Positions 36,430 through 47,300 of a stretch of DNA of 64,000 bases are shown piece after piece. Each line of letters starts with the position of its first letter. The stretch's first letter is position 1. The stretch is from Lotus japonicus (lineage: Eukaryota > Streptophyta > Magnoliopsida > Fabales > Fabaceae): NCBI RefSeq assembly GCF_012489685.1, contig NC_080045.1, positions 12,611,648 to 12,675,647 on the forward strand. Reading direction: 5' to 3'. The position numbers and the translations under genes are program-made. The notes under the pieces were generated by a model. That model was given only the letters and a program-made list of their open reading frames with translations, did not search any database and was not told the origin of the DNA.

Positions 36430-38349
36430 GAGCATTTTTAACCAGGATATTCACTAAGATCATATTCAATGCTAGTTCTTAGTTCTTAGCATTATTCATG
36501 TGGGCCCGTACTGCCACATGTGCTTAACAGGGCCGGCCTTGTGCCTGTGCAAGCAGGCCCACAGCTCAGGCCTCCAAAAAGAAGGGGCCCCAAAAAAAAA
36601 TTCTCATTAAACTTTCCCCTAAAATAAAATTTAGTTATAATAATTAATGTTCAAGATGTTATTAATTACTTGAGATGGTCTAGTGGTTAGTAACTGTGTA
36701 TGTTACTTTTATGTACCGGGTTCAAATCTCACCTTTTGGCTTTTGACATGTTATTTGTTAATTAATTTGAATTGAAAGAATTTAAAAATTAAAGCAAAAG
36801 GTCGCGTTGCTTGGATTCAAACACGCGACCCGTGGCAGGTTGCAAGATGTCAGTTGCCAAACAAACCAACATAATGGTTCTAATGAAATTTCGAACATTA
36901 AAATTATTAGGGGTCCATTTTTATTATTTGTCCAGGGCCTCTCTTCATAGATTTTGCTCCAACCACAATATCATTATATTAATATTTTTTATTTCCATAT
37001 AATCTTGATTTAAATTTAAATGCTAATTCCATACTTAAATTTAATGAATGAGAGAGAAAAAATCAATTTTTTATGCTAAGAACTCAAAAAGTAAAACTTC
37101 GTATAAAAGCAAAATGCTAGTTATTATTTCTTAGTTTTTAGCAATATTCATGTGAGCCCGTATTGCCACATGTACTTAAGCAACTCTCAAGCAATTTTGC
37201 TTCAACCATGAGTTCTTAGTTCTTAGTTCTTAGTTCTTACCACTATTCATTTGGTTTCACCAACCACATTATTTATACTTTTTATTTTCATAAAGTAAAA
37301 AACAAAACTCATAAAGTAATAAAGTAATTTGGATGAGAGAAAAATAATTAATATTTTAAGCTAAGAACTCAAAAAGTAAAACTCCTTATATAAGAACTGA
37401 GTTCTTATTTTTAAGAACTAAGAAGTCCATGTCAGCACCTCCAATGGTAAAGTTCTTAGTTCTTAGTTTTTAACTCCAAAATAAGAACTAAGAATCTTGC
37501 ATTGGAGATGCTCTAAGGAGTTTTGCTTTTTGAGTTCTTAGCTTAAAATATTAATTATTTTTCTCTCATCCAAATTACTTTATTCCTTTATGAGTTTTGT
37601 TTTATTACTTTATGAATATAAAAAGTATAAATAATGTTGTTGGTGAGACCAAATGAATAGTGGTAAGAACTAAGAATTAAGAACTAAGAACTCATGGTTG
37701 GAGCAAAATTGCTTGAGAGTTGCTTAAACACATGTAATAATACGAGCCCACATAAATAGTGTTAAGAACTAACAAATAAGAACTAGCATTGGAGATGCTC
37801 TTATATAAGAACTGAGTTCTTATTTTTAAGAACTAAGAGCTCCATGTCAGCACCTCCAATGGTAAAATTCTTAGTTCTTAGTTCTTAACTCAAAAATAAG
37901 AACTAAGAACCTTGCATTAGAGATGCTCTAAGAACCTAGTTCTTATATTTAAGAACTAAGAACTCAAACGTCATCCTCTCAAGTGGTTAAGAACTCAGTT
38001 CTTAGTTCTTAACTCAAAAATAAGAACTAAGAACCTTGCATTGGAGATGCTCTAAAGTATTTACATTTTACTTTTTACAACTGACTATAATGTCACATCA
38101 TCTACATCATTTTATTAATTTTTACTGCAACCAACAACTCTTAAAAGTTTATATAAAAAGATTATTTTATTAATTGTAAGTTTTATTTAAACCTTTTACA
38201 TTAAGCAATAGTAAATACAAACACATTTTTTATGACTAAATTGAGTATCTACTCTCACTAGCCATGTTGGAATTAAATATATGCTTCAATGGTAATAGAT
38301 ATTAGTGAGAGTATATATTTGACATTACATACTCTCATTGGAGATGCTC
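36430..38349. mobile_element. Cluster of Tourist-like foldback elements rich in AAGAACTAAGAACT
   Basis: Outer ends GAGCAT... and inverse GAGCATCTCCAATG with TAA on both sides (36427-36429, 38350-38352), as for PIF/Harbinger-type Tourist MITEs. Inside, CATTGGAGATGCTC or its inverse recurs at about 37500, 37790, 37920, 38040 and 38337, and long runs of TTCTTAGTTCTTAG and its inverse alternate, so several copies have inserted into one another. Confidence 0.7.
36533..36947. mobile_element. hAT-like remnant with a SINE-like insert
   Basis: Begins CAGGGCCGGCCTTGTGCC after TGTGCTTAA; the uninterrupted version of that flank is at about 37164-37200. The right end is placed by where the flank resumes (TTTTGCTCCAACCAC). 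Inside, GATGGTCTAGTGGTTAG (36671) and CCGGGTTCAAATCTC (36717) look like tRNA promoter boxes of another SINE. Confidence 0.45.
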
Positions 38350-38449
38350 TAAGAGACAAACTAGGAAAACAAATAATATATTTTTAAAAGTTAACAATAT
38401 TAATTGCACTTCTTAATAAGTGAACACTTATTCTAAAACGGAGGAAGTA

Positions 38450-39642
38450 TTGCACCCAATTTGCTAACCCTAATGAGTTTAATCGTGTAATCGAGTACCT
38501 TATTCATTAAAGTATTGCACTTGTCAAATATTCATGGTCTGCCGTTTGAACTTGGAATATACAGTAGGTCACTGGAAAGCATCATTAAGCATATTTAGGT
38601 ACTCGTGATTACTTCTCTTTTTTTCTTTTTTTAATTCAATAAAGTTTCCGATCTGCAATATTCCGGACTGTTATGCATTTCATGACCCCAATAAAGTTTG
38701 TTAAATTTCTTGTTTAGTAGAACTAATTTATTTGGGGCGTGTTAGGTATGTTTGCTTCATTTGTCCATAATCACACTCTTAGAAGCACTAGTAAATTCAG
38801 TGAGTACACATTTCAATGAGCACTAGAGAATGGGTAGAATTTGTAGGAAACCAAATGAGAATGAGAAATGATTAATCCTCTGAAAACATCCTTTCATTCT
38901 AAGACTTTATTATCTTAGCTTTTTACCGACTGCCTAGTCACCAATTATTAAAATCTTTAGATCCATACGTGGTATTCTTCATAAAAGACCCATTATAAAA
39001 TATTCTAGAAATATTTATTATCATTTTTCAATATAACCTTTATATTTATTATCATTTTTCAAATTAAGAATATAATTTTAAAATTTTCATTATCACTAAT
39101 AATTAATGTTTTTCCACACTACTAATGGTAAATATTCCGATTCTAATTTTTTTTTAATCGATACATTAATTAACAACATTGCATGTTTTCTTGATAAACG
39201 ATATTGTTTTAAAAGAGGTTTATAATTAAAGACAAGTGGATTGTTTTTTAAAATTTTTATTGTTCTAGAAATTCAAGACTATTTTTCGCATTTTTCTTCC
39301 AAAGTGTTAACCCTAAATGAGAGAAGAAAATCAAAAGTCGAATGAATAAAAACTATTTCCACTTTAACAAACAATGTGTTAACGTGTGTGAAATTGGGTG
39401 TAAACAAATTATTTCCAACAGTATGTAGACACCCAAACACCTTACATAATTATTTTTTCTGTATTTCTCATTTTTTTTTTATCACATTATTTCATTGATC
39501 ACATCAACAACTTTCTTCTTTTCACTTCATTTATCACTTGTAGTTGTCTAGACTACGGATTTTTTGTGAAAATTTGGTCGGAGGGAAGAGAGAAATATGA
39601 AGCAAAGAGAGAGCTAGAAAGTATGCGATATGATATGTGATA
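38450..39642. other. Intergenic, nothing recognised
   Basis: AT-rich, no open frame of note, ends at the Helitron boundary. Confidence 0.5.
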
Positions 39643-40230
39643 CTAGTCATTTTCACCCGTGCGTTGCACGGCGATTAAGTTTATTGTGTAGATATATCTG
39701 TAGAATATCAAATAACATGTTAAATAGAATAGGTTCAAACATGTATGTGAATAGACCAACTTAAAAATGTTAAATAGAATTCGTTGTATGGCCTACCGAT
39801 GCCAAGACATGAACAATATTATAAATCCAAGTTTTTACGGAATGCGTTGCAAAAACAAACAAATTAAAAAATCAAAAAAATGTCAACAGCATGATCGCTT
39901 AATAGAACTTGCTGTCCATGTTCAGTGATAATGACTTCAGACTTGAAGTTGAATTTTGCTACCAATTCAATATTTGAGCAACATAACCTACAATGGAAAA
40001 AGTAGACATCAGAATAATAATTAGTAAGCAATACAAAGATGAACTTGATACATCATTTGAAAATTAAAAACAAACCTTATAGCAACGGAATTATCCTTCA
40101 AGTTCGATGACCAATAAGCTGCTTGGCATTTATTTATACTGTCAACAATTAAAACAAAGACATATCAGATTTGGTATTTAAAAAAAAATATAAACCCAAC
40201 AAAATTGTAGTAAAAAACAACGCTTACATA

Positions 40231-41362
40231 TCAAATATTTTCAAAGACTTCTTGATAGACAACGTTGCGGGTAGTGTTAGAAACTACTCTTTGGTCATGT
40301 AGGATTAGTATCTTCAAACATTTTCTAGATTTAACTCTTGATAGTGCAACATATAATTGCCCATGAGTAAAGACAGGCCTTGGCAAATACAGTCCAACAT
40401 GAGTTGACGATTGTCCCTGACTTTTATTCATAGTCATTGCAAAACATAAAGTAACAGGGAATTGTCTGCACTGGAATTTGAATGGAATGTCAGCATTAGA
40501 TGGAGTTAAGCTCATCCTTGGAATAAAGGTTGTTTCTCCCATCGTGTTTCCGTTTAGAACAGTAGCAACAATTATAGATTTAGTCAAAGCATTGACTATC
40601 ATTCGAGTGTCATTACACAACCTGCTGCTTGGTCAATGTTTCGAATGAGCATGATAGGGACACCGACTTTTAGTTTAATTTGATGTTTTGGAATTCCTGA
40701 GCATTTGTAATCATTTAAGAATTCAGATGTAAACCATTCTACATTGACACCCGAATCTTCCTCGGACTTGCATGGAGTATCACAACTCAAATACTCTATT
40801 TCCTCACCAAGAATCATAGCTAACATAAAGTTGTTGATTTCCTCTACACTTTCAAGTGTTGGTGCAAGGATTGCTCTTTCTTGGAAGAATGAATTTTTTT
40901 CCAAATTAAACAAAAGTTTCGGAGACGAAAAATTTACTATTTCAAGTAAGGGATCCTTACACGGTTCAATAAGAAGATCTGGAGGAATCTCAATGAGTGA
41001 TTCAGCTTCATTAATGGTTGTAATTGTTTCGTCTCCCACTTGAAGCAACCAATCAGCAAACTCTTTTATTTCTGCTGATGAAGAAGATGAGTTAGCATTT
41101 TGCAATCTCATATTAACAGTCAATTTCATTACCTTGCAATGCTTCCATAGATATGAAGAATTGATAGCATAACCCACAATCCCCGAACGACTTCCTTTGG
41201 AAATAACTGGGAGTATTTGTCTAAACTCGCCTCCTAGTACCACAACTTTCCCTCCGAATGGAATGTCATAACCATAAGTAGATCTAGTCTTCATAATGTC
41301 ATTTAGAGATCTGTTCAAAGCTTCAAAGCAATGTTTGTTCAACATAGGTGCCTCAAAGAAAT
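40231..41362 (-). pseudogene. Helitron PIF1-like helicase, C-terminal half, frameshifted
   Basis: Two frames make one protein. The first (41362-40599) starts in EAPMLNKHCFEALNRSLNDI and has the helicase motif VVVLGGEFRQILPVI; the second (40620-40231) has MTMNKSQGQS and LYVALSRVKS, the late helicase motifs. Reading passes from DQAAG into CNDTRMIVNAL with a one-base loss near 40618. The usual GTGKT nucleotide-binding loop is missing because the segment before EAPMLNK is deleted. In intact Helitrons this enzyme unwinds DNA for rolling-circle transposition. Confidence 0.9.
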
Positions 41363-42250
41363 ACTGTGTCTTTTATAAGTACCCATGTTCCTGAATAGTT
41401 CACTAATAGGAATGTCCTCACGAAATCCATCTTCTCCATAAGGAAAAAGTAAAGGGTATTGCAGTGGGATGAATGCAGTATGCGTCTCGTAGATATTTGT
41501 CAAAAAACCATCTCTCAATTTAACAACAACATCCCTACCAAATTGCATATCATCAAAGTCACCAACGATCAAAGCTGCAACCCCATCAGCCGTAGGCATA
41601 TTATAGGTTCTGGGATCCTTTCCCCTTGCACGAAAAAGACGCACAGAGAGTTGAGCAGTATCATCAGAAGATAGATGATCACGAACCTGCCGAAAAACTC
41701 TAGCAAGCACATTGGTCTGGTCAATCAAGTTTTTTAAATCCTCAACCAATGAATTATCAAGCCCTTTTCCAGCACTGTTAGAGCTGCACAATGTTTATAA
41801 AAAAGATTAAATAATTACAAATAAAGATATACATGGCGTAATATCTAATGACAATACGTATAATATTAAACTTTTGTGTTACCTAAGAATTTTCATCCGA
41901 TTTTTTGTTTCGTTTTGTGTATCGTATATATACAATTGAGCAAATTTTGGGGGTTGACCTACTTGCAGAATTAAGCTTCCTATTCGATGATAGTTTTGAC
42001 CGCATAGGACAAATTGTGGAGGCCCGCCTCCGTCATTAATAGAAGTTTGAACCTTACCACCCATAGAGGTAAATGCGAACATGCTGTTATATGCTCTGAT
42101 ATTTTCCTTAAAATTCTTAGCTCTAGGATCTTTGTCTGTCCATAAATCCAGTAATAAAGATGGCGGGTTGCGTAGATAAGGAAGGGTAACTTTTCCTTCT
42201 AAACAACACAATGAAAATGCAGCTTGTCCGGAGGATTTTATTTTCCCAGT
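41339..42250 (-). pseudogene. Helitron replicase-helicase protein, central N-terminal part
   Basis: Two open segments separated by an intron-like gap. 42211-41879 encodes AFTSMGGKVQTSINDGGGPP, then GQNYHRIGSLI and FAQLYIYDTQNETKNRM; 41791-41339 encodes NVLARVFRQVRDHL, RTYNMPTADGVAALIVGDFD and PLQYPLLFPYGEDGFREDIP. These are well-conserved blocks that precede the Rep domain in plant Helitron proteins. The sequence then jumps to the helicase, so the HUH nuclease domain is deleted. Confidence 0.88.
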
Positions 42251-42884
42251 TTTCTCATCCTAAATGAAACAGTTAACCTGTATCTTCAGCCTTTTTAAGC
42301 AAAACAATAATGTTTGGAGGGATCTCTGGGATGGGCTCTTCTATCGGGTCATTGTCTTCAGATTCAGCGTTTTCTGCATCTGCATTTTATGTCATGCAAC
42401 CAAAGGTTAAATATAAGAGTTATAATGGTATATAAACCAAAATAATAACCATGGTAGATATTGGGAAAAATATGGAATGCTAAAGGAAAAGATATTTAAA
42501 ATAACCTGACATATCATCATCGCGTCACCAGTTATTGAATTTACGAGAATGACATTATTGCTCATTTCAGTTACTTGACTTGTTTCAATCACTTGACTCA
42601 AATACTAAAACCTTCATGATTAGACAGATCCTCATTAATATTTCCCTCGGTCTTAATCGGCCTTGCAGATTTATTACCCCCTTTTATGCTGCGAGAGAAC
42701 ATATTTTCTCTTTGCTCTGGCTTCTTTTGAAGTAAATGGGGTACTGTAGTTGGAATTTTCCACTGATAGGGGAGCACTGCTATAGATGAATACCCTAATG
42801 GAGTTTTGTTAATAATGCTGGATCCTACAGCAAAAAATTATAAAACTAAATGATTCACACTGGAATGCATACCAAAGATAGCGA

Positions 42885-43262
42885 TTATAACCACTCTAAA
42901 AAACAAAACAAAAAACCATATACATTACCAATGATTGGAGAATTTTCATCGTTTGAAAGGGGCTGACGTGCTTTAACCATGGGTTTTTTTGCACTGCTAT
43001 TGATAACTTGTTGGGACTGATTTTTCGAAGAGGTCTTTGCAGGAGTTGAGAATGATTTTCTTGAAATTGTAGCAGGTGTGTGTAGAGCTTGAGTATTGAT
43101 ATCTAAGGTAGAACAATTGGGGTTGGATGAACTTGATGAGATACCACAATTTCTTCTATTTGATAATATTGCCTTTCTCTTTGCCCTGGCCCCACCAGAA
43201 CCTCCCTTCTTGCTTGGTTCCATGGAGTAGGTGAATGCAGACTGATGCTTACCACCGTGCAT
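42885..43262 (-). pseudogene. Putative first exon of the Helitron protein
   Basis: Open frame beginning just inside the inferred 5' end. Basic and Ser-rich (KKGGSGGARAKRKAILSNRR, KKPMVKARQPLSNDENSP), the composition usual for the poorly conserved N terminus of plant Helitron proteins. The frame ends near an intron-like ACC/GTA junction at about 42925. Identity is by position and composition only. Confidence 0.5.
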
Positions 43263-43697
43263 TATATATATTTTTTGAGATGAAATTTCTAGGTCCTTAC
43301 GTAATTGATTCCAAACGTATTAGCTTTTATTTGTTTCAAAAAAAAACTAATAAAACGTTAACTATGGAGTAAATTATGTCACACTAATTGTGGCTGTAAC
43401 TTTTAAGGGTTTAAAATCTGAACTTATTAACCTTTAAAATTGTTTCCAAATTAAAATTATTAATGAAAGATTTGAAACAACAATATTATTTCCTATAGGT
43501 ATTAATTTTTCCTTAAATATTGACCTTGATTATTTCATTTTTAGTTTTTATTAAAATATACAATTAAGAGCATTTATAATTTCCTGAGAAAATATCTATT
43601 TTTAAAACACCCTTCCGGTTTTTTTTTTTTAATTTGAAACAAATCAAGCAGAGATAAGATTTTGACAAAAAAATGTTTTAATTCAATTTTTATAATA

Positions 43698-45396
43698 CTA
43701 CCTCCGGTCCTATTTATAAGCATGAAAGAGAAGAAAATTTTTGGCTTAAAAGCACATTTGGTCCCCCACAAATGCGAATTGTGCAAAATGAGTCCCTAAA
43801 CTATTTATTTAGCATTATCAGTCCCCAAAGTTTTCTCCTGTTACCACAGTTAGTCCTTCTGTTAGATTTTGGACGGTTTTTTCTTATGTGGATTTTTTTA
43901 AATGACTTGGAGGAGAGAGAAGAAGGTTAGTAGGAGAGAGGGCACGCATGTGCCTTGCACGTGCCCCTTTTCTTCATCTTCTTCATCCCAAACCCAGAAT
44001 AAACCTAAAACCTTACATTCATCAATGCATCTAAAACTCCTAACATTTAATCTGCAACCAACAACAAAAAATGCCCAGCCCCATCTTTCTTTCTATGAAA
44101 CCAATATGAAAATAACCACCGATCCTTGCAGATTCAAATTTCGACCTTTCCCCTTTCTTCCAGATCCAAATTCAACATTTTCCCTTCCTCCCAAATCCGT
44201 TTTGAAGATCAATCGGGCTTTTCTTTCTGATATTTTTTTTTCATTTTTGGAGAGGCCCCCATCCACCGCTCCATGTGAACTACTTCACGCATTGTACAAC
44301 AGAGAGAACCCCACTCCAATTTTTTCTTCTCCTTCTTCCCCAATTTTTTGTGAATCTTTCTCTTCCACTCCTTATTGAATTGGGGTTTGTTTGATGGTGT
44401 TTCTAGGTCCAAGGGAGAGGGTTCAAAGGTACCCAAAACTTTGCAATCTGGATTGGTGTTTGTTCAATGGTGTTTCTGGGTCTTAGGAAGAGGGTTCAAA
44501 GGTACCCAGAACGAGATCGAAGGAGAAGAGGGGTCGAAGTTACCTAGAACGTCGCGATTTGGATTGGGGTTTGTTAGATGTTGTTTCTGGGTCAAAGGAA
44601 GAGAGATTGAAGTACCCAGAACGAGATTGAAGGAAGATGGTTCAAGGGACCCATAAATTTGTGTTCAAAAAAAAAAAACTATCTTGTTAGAAATTTTCGT
44701 TCACGGTAGAATTTCCAGCCTTGGGCTATATATTTTTGTATTTATTGACTTGCTCTTATAGAATATAGATGATGATGTTTTGGAGACAAATATGATGAAC
44801 GTGATGGTGAATCTTCATTCATATGTTTATGAGTTTTTTATTATGAATTTGTGATGGAAATTGGGATGTAGATAATGAACGTGATGATGGAAATTGATAT
44901 TTGGGTTTTTCTGGGTTTATGATGAAGAAGATGAACATTCATCATGTTTTTGATTTTTTTTTCTTTTATTTTTTAATCAATTTTTAACAGATTCTGTTAG
45001 TTTATAGACGGAAAACTAAAATTGCAAACAGAGGGTAATGTCGGGGACTAAGAATGCTATTTTTAAAGTTTAGGGACTTATTTTGCACGATTCGCATTCG
45101 TGGGGGACCAAATGTGCTTTTTAAGCCAAAATTTTTGGTCCTTTTTATAAGAACCAAATGAAAGTTTGAGCTATATTAATTATTTTTTTACCATGATGCC
45201 CTTATTAATTCTAACTTGTTAAATGTGTCTCATTCATTATTCTCTCTCTTTCCCACTTTCCAACACTAATAACAAAGGGTAATTTTGGAAGTTTATTTTG
45301 ATTCAAGACATATTTAATGCATTTTATCTAGTTTAACTACATTTCTTAAACTATGTGAATTTTTTTTTTGTTGCTTATAAATAGGACCGGAGGTAG
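43698..45396. mobile_element. Stowaway-type MITE hosting a nested MULE
   Basis: Ends CTACCTCCGGTCCTATTTAT and inverse CTACCTCCGGTCCTATTTAT match perfectly for 20 bp, with TA on both sides (43696-43697, 45397-45398). Removing the insert at 43743-45127 leaves about 305 bp, a normal MITE. Confidence 0.88.
43743..45127. mobile_element. Mutator-like element with perfect 9-bp target duplication
   Basis: Left end GGCTTAAAAGCACATTTGGT, inverse right end GGCTTAAAAAGCACATTTGG. AAAATTTTT flanks it at 43734-43742 and 45128-45136. The interior has repeated GGTACCCAGAACGAGAT-type blocks (44490-44640) and pyrimidine-rich stretches with no transposase; the open frames at 43902-44378 and 44375-44656 lack family resemblance. 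Confidence 0.88.
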
Positions 45397-46400
45397 TAGA
45401 TATTAAAAAAAACATAAAATTTATGCCAAATCAATTTATTAAAACATAGAAATAAACACTAAATGTGTTTAACGCGACATTTTGTACCAATTTATTTTTT
45501 TCAACTTTAACACATTGATTTTCCTGATTGAATCTATATTTTTAAGAATTTTTCCGTTTTTTTTTTATTTGAAACAAATAAAGCAGGGATCAGATTTTGA
45601 AAAAAAAAAGCTTTAATTCAAGTTTTTTTATAAAATATTAAAAAAACGAAAATTTATGCTCACTAAATTTATTAAAACATAGAACTAAACACTCCATACA
45701 AAACTCATTTACTCTAATTTCCTTAATTAATTCCTTTTGTCGTGCATTTATTTGTTTCCATAAAAAAAACTAATAAAACGTTAATTATGGAATAAATTTT
45801 GTTTCACTAATTGTGGCTATAACTTGTAATGGTTTAAAATATGAACTTAATGACTTTTAAAATTGTTTCTAAATTAATATTATTAATGAAAGATTTGAAA
45901 CAACAATATTATTTCCTGGTCGTATTAATTTTTCCTTAAATATTGACCTTGATTATTTCATTTTTAGTTTTTATTAAAATAAACAATTAAGAGCATTTAT
46001 AATTTCTTGAGTGAATATTTATTTTTAAAACATCCTCTCAGTTTTTCTTTTAAATTTGAAACAAATCAAGCAGAGACCAGATTTTGACAAAAAATGTTTT
46101 AATTATATTTTTATATTAAATATTAAAAAAAACGAAAATCTATGCCAAATCAATTTATTAAAACAAAGAAATAAACACTAAATGTGTTTAACGTGATATT
46201 TTGTACCATTTTTTTTTAAACTTTAACACATTGATTTTCCTTATTGAAGCTATTTTTTTAAGAATTTTTCCGTTTTTTTTTTAATTTGAAAAAAATCAAG
46301 CAGGGATCAGATTTTGGAAAAAAAAATGCTTTAATTCAATTTTTTATAAAATAATAAAAGAAACGAAAAAGTATGCCAACTGAATTTATTAAAACATAGA

Positions 46401-46988
46401 AATAAACACTCCAAAATAAGTCTCTGTATTTAATTACTTATCTTCCAATACTTTTCAGAAAAATGTGATTAGTTTTCCAAATATGTCAGTTTGCGAAATT
46501 GAAGGCATACGTTGTAAATGGATTGACCAATTCCCACTCAGCCACAAATTTTCATTTTATTTTTCAATTATGAGCCTTTTAATTGTTTCATCGTTGTGGG
46601 TTTTTGGTTGGTTCGACAACTCCTTTATAATGGGCTGTGCATGAATTCTATTTTGGAGAGGCTCATGGCTCCTTTATAATTTTTGCATTTAATAGGGGAC
46701 AAATAATCAAAATTATAGGGAAATCAATTTGTATAATTAATTTGTGAAAGTCTCTCTGGCTGTGACACTTGTCAGCCAGAGAGAGGGGTGGGAGGAAACT
46801 CAATCTTGGAATATCATGTGTTAATTTATTGGAGATGAAGTGTAAAATATGAATGAAGGTTGTGCCTAGAATAATCCTTGGATATCTACTGAAAATTTTC
46901 ATCCCCATATGTTCCCCTCCCTAGATAGTAGATACACACACTCTAACCATACTCTTCCCTCCCCATAACCCAACCTTGCCTTTCTTGA
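46401..46988. other. Intergenic, promoter side of the 47-kb gene
   Basis: AT-rich DNA with no open frame of note. A short palindrome GCTGTGACACTTGTCAGCC lies near 46758. Confidence 0.5.
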
Positions 46989-46997
46989 TATATAAAA
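46989..46997 (+). promoter_or_regulatory. Candidate TATA box
   Basis: TATATAAAA, 123 bp before the upstream ORF and 304 bp before the main ATG. A start near 47020 would put both in one leader of about 280 nt. Confidence 0.5.
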
Positions 46998-47119
46998 TAA
47001 TTATAACTCTTCTTCAATATCAAACTCTAATTGACCATCATATTCCTTGGAACCTAAAAGAAGAAGAGAAATCCTTGACTTATAACTAGGCTGAGGGGAT
47101 TGAATTCACCCAACAAAAC

Positions 47120-47200
47120 ATGAGTATGTGCTGCTACATATCAAAGAGTGTTCCAAGGAGGGTCTGGTTGTGGTCCCAAAACATGGTCACATGGGCATGA
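47120..47200 (+). CDS. Upstream ORF, 26 codons, CPuORF46/47-like
   Basis: Begins MSMCCYISKS and ends RRVWLWSQNMVTWA before TGA. It lies in the leader of the membrane-protein gene, in a different frame, with 100 nt between its stop and the main ATG. Arabidopsis homologues of the main gene (At3g53400, At5g03190) are, as I recall, annotated with conserved peptide uORFs 46 and 47; conserved peptide uORFs usually act on translation of the downstream ORF, often by stalling ribosomes. The stop overlaps another ATG (ATGA at 47197) that opens a 49-codon frame running past the main start. A leader intron ending at CTGCAG (47288-47293) cannot be excluded. Confidence 0.7.
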   Translation: MSMCCYISKSVPRRVWLWSQNMVTWA

Positions 47201-47300
47201 ATTTCTATGTTTTCTCCTCTGCTTTCACCTTTTTCACTTCTCATCTCACAACTCTGTTTATCAAAATCTCTTCTTTAACTCACCCCTCTGCAGATTTTCC

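Larger units (their letters stand above)
36278..38447. mobile_element. Stowaway-type MITE split by a later insertion
   Basis: Left half 36278-36426 (CTCTCTCTATTTCAATATAA...) and right half 38353-38447 (ending TTCTAAAACGGAGGAAG, then TA) together form one MITE of ordinary size. Everything from 36430 to 38349 is foreign to it. Confidence 0.7.
39643..43280 (-). mobile_element. Decayed Helitron with PIF1-type helicase remains
   Basis: On the minus strand the 3' end is CTAG at 39646-39643 followed by T, preceded by 9-10 nt and the hairpin CCGTGC-AAC-GCACGG (39657-39671). The 5' end is placed at TCTCAAAAAATATATATAAT from 43280, after A. This gives 3638 bp. Coding remains of the Helitron Rep/helicase protein run in the same direction as the element. 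It cannot be autonomous: the Rep nuclease centre and helicase Walker A region are deleted and there is a frameshift. Confidence 0.8.
43295..46400. repeat. Diverged tandem duplication, copy A interrupted by transposons
   Basis: Copy A is 43295-43697 plus 45397-45690; copy B is about 45720-46400. Shared order: AAAACTAATAAAACGTTAA, AATTGTTTCCAAATTA/..., GATTTGAAACAACAATATTA, CCTTGATTATTTCATTTTTA, AATTTGAAACAAATCAAGCA, then TGCCAAATCAATTTATTAAA and ACACTAAATGTGTTTAACG. In copy A a 1.7-kb MITE-plus-MULE sits exactly where copy B runs through. Confidence 0.8.

Noticed and set aside
36662..36730. Possible tRNA gene
   Set aside because: Box A and B only, no cloverleaf; lies within a transposon remnant.
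43902..44378. 158-codon frame in the nested MULE
   Set aside because: Ser/Pro/Phe-rich chance frame in pyrimidine-rich transposon DNA.
47148..47300. Upstream extension of the membrane-protein frame
   Set aside because: It has no ATG before 47301, and the conserved anchor begins after MDSKGSK.
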